From: Cryobacterium levicorallinum
Lineage (GTDB): Bacteria; Actinomycetota; Actinomycetes; Actinomycetales; Microbacteriaceae
NCBI RefSeq assembly: GCF_004402405.1
Contig: NZ_SOFE01000014.1
Coordinates: forward strand, 62,001 to 126,000
Length of the DNA: 64,000 nt
Direction of reading: 5' to 3'
Positions 17,889-26,795 of the stretch are shown here, piece after piece. A program made the translations under genes and the position numbers. The stretch's first letter is position 1, and every line of letters starts with the position of its first letter. A model generated the notes under the pieces. The model did not search any database. It saw only the letters and a program-made list of their open reading frames with translations, and was not told the DNA's origin.

Positions 17889-18017
17889 AATACCCTTTCC
17901 GCCCATAACCGTGTATCTATGTCCATTCAATCGCAACACGGTCGGGGCTGCGTTCGATACCGCGGAAGGCGGCATCCGCTTGGCCGGGCGGCACGCTGGC
18001 CCTTATAGGCTGGAGTC

Positions 18018-18854
18018 ATGCGCATCGCCACCTGGAACGTCAATTCCGTTCGTGCCCGCTCCGGACGAATCGTCGACTGGATGGAACGCGAAGACATCGA
18101 CGTTCTCGCCATGCAGGAGATCAAGTGCAAGCCCGAGCAGTTTCCCTCGCAGGTGTTCGAGGACGCCGGCTACGACCTCGCCATTCACGGTTTGAGCCAG
18201 TGGAATGGCGTGGCGTTTGCCAGCCGCGAGCCAATGACGGATGTCGTCACCAGTTTTCCGAATATGCCCGGCTTCCTGAAGGGTGCGGTCGGTCCAGACC
18301 AGCCGCTCGAGGCGCGCGCGCTCGGCGTGACCGTGAACGACCTGCGCCTGTGGAGCCTGTACGTGCCGAACGGGCGTGCGCTCGGCGACCCGCACTACGA
18401 CTACAAGCTGGCCTGGCTGAAGGCCCTCGAGGCCCACGCGGTCGCGGAGCTCGAGGCCCATCCCACGCTCGCGCTGGCCATGATGGGCGACTGGAACGTC
18501 GCGCCCCGCGACGAAGACGCCGGTGACCCGACGCTGGTTCCCGGTCTCTCCACGCACATTTCGCCGCCGGAACGCGCGGCGTTCGAGGCCTTCCAGGCAG
18601 CCGGCCTGACCGACGTCGTGCGCCCGATCGTGCCGGAGGGCTTCACCTACTGGGACTACAAGCAGCTGCGGTTTCCGCGCAACGAGGGCATGCGCATCGA
18701 CTTCATCCTCGGCTCGCCCGCCTTCGCCGATCTGGTAACGGATGCCAGCATCCATCGCAATGAACGCAAGGGCGACGCCCCGAGCGACCACGTTCCGGTG
18801 CTCGTCGACCTCGATCTGGGCGGCGACGATGACGACCGCCCGATGATCTTCTAA
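18018..18854 (+). CDS. xth: Exodeoxyribonuclease III (AP endonuclease family)
   Basis: DNA repair nuclease of the exonuclease III/AP endonuclease family, 278 residues. Family motifs are MRIATWNVNSVRAR at the start, MQEIKCK near residue 35 with the metal-binding glutamate, GDWNVAPRDEDAG near residue 160, YWDYKQLRFPRNEGMRIDFILGS and the catalytic histidine in PSDHVPVLVDL. It is a single cytosolic domain. A strong terminator separates it from the convergent putP. Confidence 0.94.
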   Translation: MRIATWNVNSVRARSGRIVDWMEREDIDVLAMQEIKCKPEQFPSQVFEDAGYDLAIHGLSQWNGVAFASREPMTDVVTSFPNMPGFLKGAVGPDQPLEARALGVTVNDLRLWSLYVPNGRALGDPHYDYKLAWLKALEAHAVAELEAHPTLALAMMGDWNVAPRDEDAGDPTLVPGLSTHISPPERAAFEAFQAAGLTDVVRPIVPEGFTYWDYKQLRFPRNEGMRIDFILGSPAFADLVTDASIHRNERKGDAPSDHVPVLVDLDLGGDDDDRPMIF

Positions 18855-18868
18855 TAGAAAGATGCGTT

Positions 18869-18912
18869 AACGACAGCTGCCCCCGGCTTTTCGGCCGGGG
18901 GCAGCTGTCGTT
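18869..18912. terminator. Bidirectional terminator between xth and putP
   Basis: Bases 18869-18887 and 18894-18912 are a perfect 19-bp inverted repeat around a 6-base loop (TTTTCG). The stem is GC-rich and ends in AA/TT on its outer side. It lies between two convergent stop codons. Confidence 0.88.
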
Positions 18913-18944
18913 GCAGTAAAACGTACAGTGCGAGGTGCCGGTGG

Positions 18945-20447
18945 TTAGACCGAGACCTTCTTGGGAGCCTGGTACTTCGGGTGTGCCTGTTCTGCGGCCA
19001 GTTCGAATTCGGCATCGATCTCGGCGTTCGGCTTGTACGTGGCGAGGGAGACCACGACGGCCACGATCATGCTGGCAGCGAAGCCGGGCACGATCTCATA
19101 CAGGGTGTCGCCGAGGGCGGAGTTACCCCAGACGAACACGACGACGGCACCGGTGACCATGGAGGCCAGGGTGCCCCAGGTGGAGAGCTTCTTCCAGTAC
19201 AGCGAGAGGATGACCACCGGACCGAAGGCGGCACCGAAGCCGGCCCAGGCGAAACCGACCAGGTCGAGAATGGTCGAGTTCTGCTGCAGCGCGATCAGTG
19301 CGGCGATGACGGCCACGACGAGCACACCGATACGGCCGAGCATGACCAGCTGCTTGGGCGCGGCATCCTTGCCCACAATCTTGTAGAGGTCTTCAACGAG
19401 CGCCGACGACGAGACGATGAGCTGCGAGGAGATGGTGCTCATGATCGCGGCAAGCACGGCGGCGAGCACGAGGCCCGCGATGAAGGGGTGGAACAGGGTC
19501 TGCGAGAGAATGAGGAACACAGTCTCCGGGTTTGCGAGATCCAAGTCGGGGTTCTGCTGGAAGTACGCGATACCGATCAGGGCGGTCGCAATAGCACCGA
19601 GGGCGGTGAGGATCATCCAGCCGATGCCGATGCGGCGACCAGCCTTGGCGTCCTGCGGGGTGCGCATGGCCATGAAACGCACGATGATGTGCGGCTGGCC
19701 GACGTAACCGAGGCCCCAGGCGGCAGCCGAGATGACACCGAGCACGGATCCGCCGGCGGTCAAAGACAGCAGGTCGGGGTTGACTTCGCGGATGGAGTCG
19801 AGGGTTGCGACGACTCCGCCGGTGGCGTTCAGCGCTACGAGGGGAACAGCGATCAGCGCGGCGAGCATGAGGAGGCCCTGGGCAACGTCGGTGAGGGTAG
19901 CACCGAGAAAGCCGCCGAACAGGGTGTACAGCAGGGTGACGCCGCCGACGATCAGCATGCCGGTGACGAACGTGGAGCCGAAAGACTCCTCGAAGAACAC
20001 ACCTCCGGCAACCATGCCGGAGGAGACGTAGAACGTGAAGAACACCAGGATGATCACACCGGAGACCACGCGCAGCAGGCGCGACGTGTCTTTCAGTCGG
20101 TTCTCGAAGAAGCTCGGGATGGTGATCGAGTTCTTCGATACGAAGGTGTAGGAGCGCAGCCGCGGTGCCACGAACTTCCAGTTCAGCCAGGCACCGATGG
20201 TGAGGCCGATGGCGATCCAGGCCTCAACGAGGCCGGACACGTAGATGGCTCCGGGGAGACCGAGCAACAGCCAGCCGGACATGTCCGAAGCACCCGCGCT
20301 CAGGGCCGCTGTGCCCGGCTTGAGTCCTCGGCCGGCGAGCATGTAGTCGTCAAGGTCTTTGGTCTGACGAAAGGCGAAGTAGCCGATGGCAACCATGCCT
20401 GAGAGATATAAAACGATTGCAATGAGTTGAAATGTTTGATCCGTCAA
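18945..20447 (-). CDS. putP: Sodium/proline symporter
   Basis: Sodium:solute symporter family protein of 500 residues with about 13 transmembrane helices. PutP-like motifs include LAGRGLKPGTAALSAGASDMSGWLLLGLPG near residues 37-66, WNSALGD-type loops and GFAWAGFGAAFGPVVILSLYW near residue 410. The TTG start follows AAAGGAATCCCA, a good ribosome binding site; no suitable ATG fits. Proline is the best-supported substrate for this subfamily. It ends at the terminator shared with xth. Confidence 0.9.
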   Translation of the reverse strand: MTDQTFQLIAIVLYLSGMVAIGYFAFRQTKDLDDYMLAGRGLKPGTAALSAGASDMSGWLLLGLPGAIYVSGLVEAWIAIGLTIGAWLNWKFVAPRLRSYTFVSKNSITIPSFFENRLKDTSRLLRVVSGVIILVFFTFYVSSGMVAGGVFFEESFGSTFVTGMLIVGGVTLLYTLFGGFLGATLTDVAQGLLMLAALIAVPLVALNATGGVVATLDSIREVNPDLLSLTAGGSVLGVISAAAWGLGYVGQPHIIVRFMAMRTPQDAKAGRRIGIGWMILTALGAIATALIGIAYFQQNPDLDLANPETVFLILSQTLFHPFIAGLVLAAVLAAIMSTISSQLIVSSSALVEDLYKIVGKDAAPKQLVMLGRIGVLVVAVIAALIALQQNSTILDLVGFAWAGFGAAFGPVVILSLYWKKLSTWGTLASMVTGAVVVFVWGNSALGDTLYEIVPGFAASMIVAVVVSLATYKPNAEIDAEFELAAEQAHPKYQAPKKVSV

Positions 20448-20672
20448 TGGGATTCCTTTGTTGGGATGCCCGACGTACTGGACGTGATTACTCGAGGTGC
20501 GAGCAAGCTCAAAGCTCCAGTCTCGCAGAAATATGGGCATGGCGCCATCTTTAACCGCCCATTCGCCCCCGTAACCGTTTAATAACGGAGGGCTTACCCC
20601 CTGCCCGCGGTCGCCCTGAACGTGCCCACAATGACCGCACGAGGCGTCCACTCCTTCCCCTCCTCGGCCAAA

Positions 20673-20689
20673 TTGGATACAGTATCCAA
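20673..20689. promoter_or_regulatory. GntR-type palindromic operator overlapping a leaderless promoter
   Basis: TTGGATACAGTATCCAA is a perfect 17-base palindrome directly in front of the ATG at 20690. It contains TACAGT (20678-20683), a -10 hexamer whose spacing puts the transcription start at or next to the A of the start codon. A repressor bound here would block RNA polymerase. The GntR gene at the end of the same operon is the probable binder. Confidence 0.75.
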
Positions 20690-21850
20690 ATGACCGGGAT
20701 TATTGATGAGGCGCGCACGACGGGTCCGCTGGACGGCATCCGTATTGCGGATTTTTCTCGCGTGCTCGCCGGGCCATTTGCCACCATGATGCTGGCCGAT
20801 TTCGGCGCCGATGTGATCAAAATCGAGCACCCGCTCGGCGATGACACCCGCGCCTGGGTGCCGCCGGTCGACCTGAACGGTATTGGTAGCTATTTCGCGA
20901 GCGTCAACCGCAATAAACGCTCTGTGGTCTGCGATTTACGTACCGAGAACGGCCTGGCTGAAGCGCGCGCCCTCGCGCTGAGCGCCGACGTCGTGATCGA
21001 AAACTTTCGCCCGGGCGTCATGGAGCAGTACGGCCTCGACTACGCCAGTTTGACCGCGGAGCGCCCCGAGCTCGTCTACTGCTCGGTCACCGGATTCGGC
21101 CGCGCCGGCGGCGCGGCGCTCCCCGGTTACGACCTGCTCGTGCAAGCGGTCGGCGGGCTGATGAGCGTGACCGGCTCGGCCGCCGAAGAACCGAGCAAGG
21201 TCGGGGTCGCCCTCGTCGATGTACTGACCGGGCAGAACGCGGTCGTCGGCATTCTGGCCGCACTGCGCTCGCGCGAGCAGACCGGTCTGGGCCAGCGAGT
21301 CGAGGTGAATCTGCTCTCGTCCTTACTCGCCGGGCTGGTCAACCAGGCCTCGAGCACCCTCGCCACCGGGGTCGCCCCCCAGCGCCTTGGCAACGCTCAC
21401 CCGAGCATCGCACCCTATGAAACGTTTCGAACCCTGGACGACCCGATCGCGATCGCGGTCGGCACCGACAAGCAGTTCAGCGCACTCGTACAGGTGCTCG
21501 ACCGCCCCGAGCTGGCACGCGATCACCGGTTCGGCTGCAACGCCGACCGCCTCGCCCATCGCGCGGCGCTCAAAGAGCTGCTCGAAGCGCGGCTCGCCAC
21601 CCGTCCGGCCACGGAATGGACCGCACTGCTGGCGACCGCGCGCGTGCCGGCCGGCAAGGTGAATTCGATCGCCGAGGCGCTCGAACTGGCCACCGAACTC
21701 GGCCTCGCCCCGATCGTGCCGGTGACCGATTCGAACCGGTCGCGGGTGAGCCAGCAGATCGCCAACCCGATCAGCCTCTCCGCGACCCCCGCACGATACC
21801 GGCGCCCGCCGCCACTGCTCGGGGAACACAATGGTGCGACTTTTTTCTGA
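20690..21850 (+). CDS. CaiB/BaiF family CoA transferase, probably glutarate CoA-transferase
   Basis: Class III CoA transferase of 386 residues. Family features are DGIRIADFSRVLAGPFATMMLADFGADVIKIE near residues 15-46, with the catalytic aspartate expected in GYDLLVQAVGGLMSVTG near residue 147. Its partner gene 35 bases downstream is a glutaryl-CoA dehydrogenase-like enzyme, so it may activate glutarate with succinyl-CoA as donor, as human SUGCT does. That substrate is inferred. The start codon lies directly after an operator palindrome and has no ribosome binding site, consistent with leaderless translation. Confidence 0.85.
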   Translation: MTGIIDEARTTGPLDGIRIADFSRVLAGPFATMMLADFGADVIKIEHPLGDDTRAWVPPVDLNGIGSYFASVNRNKRSVVCDLRTENGLAEARALALSADVVIENFRPGVMEQYGLDYASLTAERPELVYCSVTGFGRAGGAALPGYDLLVQAVGGLMSVTGSAAEEPSKVGVALVDVLTGQNAVVGILAALRSREQTGLGQRVEVNLLSSLLAGLVNQASSTLATGVAPQRLGNAHPSIAPYETFRTLDDPIAIAVGTDKQFSALVQVLDRPELARDHRFGCNADRLAHRAALKELLEARLATRPATEWTALLATARVPAGKVNSIAEALELATELGLAPIVPVTDSNRSRVSQQIANPISLSATPARYRRPPPLLGEHNGATFF

Positions 21851-21885
21851 CCATAAGCATCCGCTCTACTGAAGGAAGACGACTC

Positions 21886-23070
21886 ATGACTACCCTCATT
21901 GACACCGATCTGACCGACGCCGCCGACCTCGTGGGCATCGATTCCCTGCTGACCGAGACCGAGATCACCCTGCGCATTGCGGTGCGGGCCTTCGTCAACA
22001 CCACGATCAAACCGAACATCGCCGGGTGGTACGAGAACGCGTTCTTTCCGCTCGAGATCATTCCGCAGCTGGCCAGGCTCGGCCTGCTCGGCATGCACCT
22101 CACGGGCTACGGCTGCCCCGGGCGCAGCTCGGTCGAGTACGGCCTCGCTGCGCTCGAGCTCGAGGCCGGCGACTCTGGGCTGCGCACCTTCGTGAGCGTG
22201 CAGGGGTCGCTCGCGATGAGCGCGATCCACAAGCACGGCTCCGAGGAGCAGAAAAATGAGTGGCTGCCGCGCATGGCCGCCGGTTCGGTGATCGGCTGCT
22301 TCGGGCTGACCGAGCCTTCGGCCGGCTCCGACCCGGCGAGCATGACCACTTTCGCGCGCCGCGACGGCACCGACTGGGTTCTCAACGGCACCAAGCGTTG
22401 GATTGGCCTGGCCTCGATCGCACAGGTCGCCATCATCTGGGCGATGACGGATGACGGAATCCGCGGCTTCGTCGTCCCCACCGATACCCCCGGATTCGTC
22501 GCCACGCCGATCGAGCAAAAGCTCTCGATGCGAGCCTCGATTCAGTGCGAGATTGAATTGACCGAGCTGCGCCTGCCCGACTCGGCGATGCTGCCCAAGG
22601 CGCGCGGTCTGCGCGGCCCGTTCGAGTGCCTGAACGAGGCCCGCTACGGCATCGTCTGGGGCGTCATGGGTGCGGCCCGCGACAGCTACCTTGCGGCGCT
22701 GGCCTTCTCGCAGGAGCGGATGCAGTTCGGTAAGCCGCTCGCCGGCTACCAGCTGACCCAGCAGAAGCTCGTCAACATGGCGCTCGAAATCAACAAGGGC
22801 ACGCTGCTCGCCCTGCAGCTCGGCCGGCTCAAGGACGCCGGCTCGCTCGCTCCGCACCAGATCTCGGTCGGCAAGCTCAACAACTGCCGCGAAGCCATCG
22901 CCATTTGCCGGGAGGCCCGCGCCATGCTCGGCGGCAACGGCATCACCCTGGACTATTCCCCGATGCGCCACGCCAACAACCTCGAAAGCGTGCGCACCTA
23001 CGAGGGCACCGACGAGGTGCACACCCTCATTCTCGGCCAGCACATCACCGGCATCCCGGCCTTTCGCTAG
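21886..23070 (+). CDS. gcdH: Acyl-CoA dehydrogenase, probably glutaryl-CoA dehydrogenase
   Basis: FAD-dependent dehydrogenase of 394 residues. GCDH-like features are GDSGLRTFVSVQGSLAM with the substrate-binding arginine, FGLTEPSAGSDPASM, RWIGLASIA, and the catalytic glutamate in VRTYEGTDEVHTLILGQ near residue 370. GCDH oxidises and decarboxylates glutaryl-CoA to crotonyl-CoA. AAGGAAG precedes the ATG. The pairing with a CaiB-type CoA transferase and a GntR regulator supports glutarate or lysine breakdown. Another short dicarboxyl-CoA substrate remains possible. Confidence 0.85.
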   Translation: MTTLIDTDLTDAADLVGIDSLLTETEITLRIAVRAFVNTTIKPNIAGWYENAFFPLEIIPQLARLGLLGMHLTGYGCPGRSSVEYGLAALELEAGDSGLRTFVSVQGSLAMSAIHKHGSEEQKNEWLPRMAAGSVIGCFGLTEPSAGSDPASMTTFARRDGTDWVLNGTKRWIGLASIAQVAIIWAMTDDGIRGFVVPTDTPGFVATPIEQKLSMRASIQCEIELTELRLPDSAMLPKARGLRGPFECLNEARYGIVWGVMGAARDSYLAALAFSQERMQFGKPLAGYQLTQQKLVNMALEINKGTLLALQLGRLKDAGSLAPHQISVGKLNNCREAIAICREARAMLGGNGITLDYSPMRHANNLESVRTYEGTDEVHTLILGQHITGIPAFR

Positions 23071-23080
23071 AGTTTTGACA

Positions 23081-23740
23081 GTGTCTTCTCCCAATCCGAC
23101 CCAGCGCCCGCCGACAGTTCCGGCATTCGTGCTCGCTGAGTTGCGGCGCCTGATCGCCGTCGGCGAGTTTGTTCCCGGGCAGCCACTGCGACAGGAGGAT
23201 CTGGCCGAACGCCTCGGCGTCAGCCGGGTTCCGGTGCGGGAGGCCCTCAACACGCTCGAAACCGAGGGGCACGTCGTGCACGAGCCGCATCGCGGCTACC
23301 GGGTGACCGAGCTCTCGCTTGCCGACCTGCTCGAAGTGTACCGACTGCGGCAGCTGCTCGAGGCGGAGGCGGTGCGCGCCACGATCGCGCGCGGCGGCGA
23401 ACACGTGCTCACCGCGCTGCGCGCCACCGCCGTCGAGGTGGAGCGGGCTAATGCGGCCGGCGACATGCTCGCCATGAACGAGGCCAACCGGCGGTTTCAC
23501 TTCGTACTCGTGACGTCATCCGGGCTCCCCCGGCTGGAACGCATTCTGCGTGCGCTCTGGGATTCGACCGAAGCCTACCGCCGGCTCTACTACGAGCAGG
23601 CGGGCAACCGGGCCTTGGTCGAGCACGAGCATGCCGCCATCGTCGACGCCTTCGCCGCCGGGGACACCGAGCTCGTCATCGGCCTACTCGATGAGCATCG
23701 CGGCCACGCCACGACCGCCCTCGGCGCGCTGCTGGCCTGA
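23081..23740 (+). CDS. GntR-family (FadR/FCD type) transcriptional regulator
   Basis: A roughly 219-residue regulator with an N-terminal winged helix (LRQEDLAERLGVSRVPVREALNTLETEGHV, about residues 40-70) and a helical FCD effector domain. As the last gene of the CoA transferase/dehydrogenase operon it probably represses that operon through the TTGGATAC-A-GTATCCAA palindrome. The effector is likely a CoA ester or dicarboxylate by analogy. A GTG is chosen as start; a TTG two codons upstream is equally possible. It ends 23 bases from the convergent hydrolase gene. Confidence 0.87.
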   Translation: MSSPNPTQRPPTVPAFVLAELRRLIAVGEFVPGQPLRQEDLAERLGVSRVPVREALNTLETEGHVVHEPHRGYRVTELSLADLLEVYRLRQLLEAEAVRATIARGGEHVLTALRATAVEVERANAAGDMLAMNEANRRFHFVLVTSSGLPRLERILRALWDSTEAYRRLYYEQAGNRALVEHEHAAIVDAFAAGDTELVIGLLDEHRGHATTALGALLA

Positions 23741-23763
23741 GCTGCCAGGCAAGCGGATACCGG

Positions 23764-24507
23764 TCAGACGACGCGGAACGCGAGCTCGCCGATCCCGTTG
23801 ATTCCGGCGGTGACGTCGTCACCGGGCTCAATGCGGCCGACACCGGCGGGAGTCCCAGTGAAAATCAGGTCACCCGGACGCAGCGTGACGAAGCGGGACA
23901 GCGCGGCAATCACGTCGGGAACGGGCCAGATTTGGTCGGCGAGGTCCCCGTCCTGGCGGGTGTCACCGTCGACGTCGAGCCAAATGCGGGCCGCGGCCGG
24001 ATGACCGATCGTGGCCGCGGCGACGAGCGGCGAGCACGGTCCGGAAAAGTCGAAGCCCTTGGAGAGGTCCCACGGGCGACGCACGGCCTTGGCTGCATCC
24101 TGCAGGTCGCGGCGGGTGAGGTCGACGCCGGCGGCGTAGCCGAAGACGTGACCGAGGGCATCCACTGCCGCGATGTCGGCGCCGCCAACGCCGATCGCGA
24201 CAACGAGTTCCATCTCGAAGTGCAGGTTGTCGGTCTCGGGCGGGTAGGGCACCTCGTGGACAGAAACGCCGCGAGCGGGAACGCCCTCGGTCACGGCGAA
24301 CACGGCGTCGGCCGGTTTGGCGAAGAAGAAGGGCGGCTCCCGATCGGGGTCATTGCCCATTTCTCGCGCATGGTCGGCGTAGTTGCGGCCGACGCAGTAG
24401 ACCCGGTTCAGGTAGAACCGGTCGGCCGAGTCACTGATCGGCAGGCTGGTGGGTTTCGGCGGGGAGAACGGGGCCGGCAAACCGGTCTCGGGGGTGCTGA
24501 GCGACAT
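23764..24507 (-). CDS. Fumarylacetoacetate hydrolase family protein
   Basis: A 247-residue FAH-fold enzyme. It shows YLNRVYCVGRNYADHAREMG, the metal-binding HFEMELVVAIG segment, GYAAGVDLTRRDLQ, KGFDFSGPCSPLV and LIFTGTPAGVGRIEPGD near the end. Family members act as fumarylpyruvate hydrolases, acylpyruvases or oxaloacetate decarboxylases; the specific one cannot be read. GAAAGG lies 6 bases before the chosen ATG, and another ATG two codons upstream overlaps that site. It may share a transcript with the upstream AEC transporter. Confidence 0.85.
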   Translation of the reverse strand: MSLSTPETGLPAPFSPPKPTSLPISDSADRFYLNRVYCVGRNYADHAREMGNDPDREPPFFFAKPADAVFAVTEGVPARGVSVHEVPYPPETDNLHFEMELVVAIGVGGADIAAVDALGHVFGYAAGVDLTRRDLQDAAKAVRRPWDLSKGFDFSGPCSPLVAAATIGHPAAARIWLDVDGDTRQDGDLADQIWPVPDVIAALSRFVTLRPGDLIFTGTPAGVGRIEPGDDVTAGINGIGELAFRVV

Positions 24508-24642
24508 TTTCATCCTTTCGAGGGCAAAATCACTTGGTGCCCCTGCATACCTGCGGAGAACTTCACGGTCACGCGAACGCACCGTGCGGTGACCCAGTGA
24601 TTTCGGGGAATGTGAGTAAAATCTCCGCAGTTCTGCCGGCAC

Positions 24643-25563
24643 TCAGGCAAGGAGGGCCGCGATCACGAGCAGGGCGGGCATGGACAGGATCGTGGTGAGC
24701 AACACGGTGTCGCGGGTGACGACCACGGCCCGGTCGTAGCGCGAGGCGAAGTTGAAGATGTTCTGCGCGGTCGGCAGCGCCGACACGGCGACGACGGCGA
24801 ACAATTCGGCACCGGCGAGGTCGAACACGAAGTGCCCGAACAGGTACGCGACGATCGGCATGAGCGCGACCTTGATCGCGGTCGCGGCGACGACCTGTTT
24901 GCGCCCGGTTCGGGCTTTCAGCAGGCGCTGGCCGTGCAGCGACATGCCAAACGACAGCAGCACCAGGGGAATGGCGGCGCCGCCGATCAGCTCGAACGGG
25001 GCGAGCACGGGTTTGGGCAGCGTGATGCCCAGCATCGCCACGAGCACACCGGCGAGCGAGGCGATAATCATCGGGTTGCGAATGGGCTGAGTCACGATCG
25101 ACCGAAACGACGCTCGGCCCTGGGTGGCGAGGTCGAGAATGGCCAGAATGGTCGGGGCCAGAATGACCAGCTGCAGCAGCAGCACGGGAGCCACGTACTG
25201 CGCGCTGCCGAGCACGTAGATGGCTACCGGAAGCCCGATATTGTTTGCGTTGACGTACGTCGCGGTCGATGCGCCGAGCACCGTCTCGGCCAGCGGTCGA
25301 CGAAAAAACAAGCGGGCGGCGATGACATAGACGACGACACCGACCACGATGGTGCAGACAATGGCGAGCAGAAATTCAGAGAACAGCACGGTGACATCCG
25401 CGTGCGAGAGCACCGTGAACAGCAGCGCCGGAGTCGCCACGAAGAAGGCCATCCGATTGAGCACCCGGCCGGTGCCGACACCGACGATGCCGAACCGTTC
25501 GACAAAGTACCCGATCAGGATTACAAATCCGATAATCGAAAACCCGACCAGTACACCGCCCAT
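24643..25563 (-). CDS. AEC (auxin efflux carrier) family transporter
   Basis: A 306-residue membrane protein with about ten transmembrane helices arranged as two inverted halves. The conserved crossover segment TYVNANNIGLPVAIYVLG is near residue 100 and its counterpart SALPTAQNIFNFASRY near residue 265, typical of AEC transporters of malonate, malate or similar carboxylates. It is upstream of the FAH-family hydrolase on the same strand (135-base gap), so the pair may import and process a carboxylic acid. Substrate not determined. Confidence 0.87.
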   Translation of the reverse strand: MGGVLVGFSIIGFVILIGYFVERFGIVGVGTGRVLNRMAFFVATPALLFTVLSHADVTVLFSEFLLAIVCTIVVGVVVYVIAARLFFRRPLAETVLGASTATYVNANNIGLPVAIYVLGSAQYVAPVLLLQLVILAPTILAILDLATQGRASFRSIVTQPIRNPMIIASLAGVLVAMLGITLPKPVLAPFELIGGAAIPLVLLSFGMSLHGQRLLKARTGRKQVVAATAIKVALMPIVAYLFGHFVFDLAGAELFAVVAVSALPTAQNIFNFASRYDRAVVVTRDTVLLTTILSMPALLVIAALLA

Positions 25564-25678
25564 TATGTTGAGCCTAGGGGTTTCGGACCGCTCACCAGGT
25601 CAAAACAGCCTCTGCCGATTCCAGCCATCGCAGAGCCTGGTCTTTCGGGCGCACCGGACGTGGCGCTACGCTCGGGGC

Positions 25679-26494
25679 ATGCCCAGACTCGATGTTCCCG
25701 GCGCTTCGCTCTACTACGAAACACTGGGCGACCCCGAATCTCCCGCCCTGCTGTTGCTGCACGCCGGCATTGCGACCCTGCGCATGTGGGATCCGCAGGT
25801 CGCGGCTCTCGCGGCGCACCACTTCGTCATTCGCTTTGATGCCCGCGGTTTCGGCCAGACGACGACCGAGAATGTGGAATTCTCCAATCGAGCGGATGCC
25901 GCGGCGCTGCTCGATCATTTCGGCGTCGCTCGGGCCACCCTCATCGGCTGCTCACGCGGTGGCACGATTGCGATCGACCTGGCCGTCGCCAGTCCCGAGC
26001 GGGTGGCGGGCCTGGTCACGATCGGCTCCGGCCCCAGCGGATTTCCCGAGGTGGAGCTCACCGAGCGGGAAGACGCCCTGTTCGACAAGCTCGATGCGGC
26101 TTTCACCGCCCGCCAGTGGCCCCGGCTGGCCCGGCTTGAGGTCACCCTGTGGGCGGTCGGGCCGACCCGTAAGCCGGCCGACGTCGACCCGGCCTTTCTC
26201 GCCCTGGCGCAAGAACTCAACCTGCGCAACGTCATCCACGCTACGGAGGCGCCGATCTCGATTCCGCTTGAGCCGCCCGCGCTCGACCGGGTCAGCGACA
26301 TCGATGTTCCGGCGCTCGTCACCGTGGGCGAGCTCGACGTCACCTCAGCGCTGGCCCATTATGAATTTCTGCTGGAGATGCTGCCGCAATCAAGCGGATG
26401 CACGTTCCGCGGCACCGCGCACCTGCCGAGCGTGGAGCATCCGCTGGAATTTCAGCGTGTGCTGATCAGCTGGCTCGCTACGAACAACCTCTGA
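25679..26494 (+). CDS. Alpha/beta fold hydrolase
   Basis: A 271-residue hydrolase. The nucleophile elbow is GCSRGG (around residue 100), the oxyanion segment is LLLHAGIATLRMWDPQ, the acid is probably in TVGELDVT and the histidine in GTAHLPSVEHP. The family covers esterases, epoxide hydrolases and lactonases, so substrate is unknown. It is divergent from the AEC transporter gene with 115 bases between them. Confidence 0.82.
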   Translation: MPRLDVPGASLYYETLGDPESPALLLLHAGIATLRMWDPQVAALAAHHFVIRFDARGFGQTTTENVEFSNRADAAALLDHFGVARATLIGCSRGGTIAIDLAVASPERVAGLVTIGSGPSGFPEVELTEREDALFDKLDAAFTARQWPRLARLEVTLWAVGPTRKPADVDPAFLALAQELNLRNVIHATEAPISIPLEPPALDRVSDIDVPALVTVGELDVTSALAHYEFLLEMLPQSSGCTFRGTAHLPSVEHPLEFQRVLISWLATNNL

Positions 26495-26795
26495 TCGGCA
26501 GCGCTCCTCCCCCGCACGGAGTGGGGAGAGGGTCAGGTTCCGCAGACAGCTCGCGCAGGGCGACGGAGGTCTCGACAGGGTCGACCGACGGAGAGGCAGT
26601 TCAGGAGACCTCAAGGCACAGGCACAGGCACAGAAAGGCTGGGGCCCCGGTCCGTCAAGGTGGTCACCTTCCTGCTGGAAGAGTTCCAACTATGGGAGTA
26701 CGAGTGCCCCAGCCACAAAAACAGCACTCATCTTCGCGGGAAATGCAAGATTAATTTCGCATTATTTTCGGCGCTGACGCGACCGGTTCCGGGCG
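26495..26795. other. Gene-free spacer with repeat-like sequence
   Basis: No convincing gene is visible. Just after the hydrolase stop, CTCCCC and GGGGAG flank about ten bases and may form a weak terminator. GGTCTCGACAGGGTCGACC (26568-26586) resembles a dispersed intergenic repeat that I recall from Microbacteriaceae genomes, and CACAGG is repeated about three times near 26622-26638. The low coding quality suggests a repeat or decayed sequence. Confidence 0.4.
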
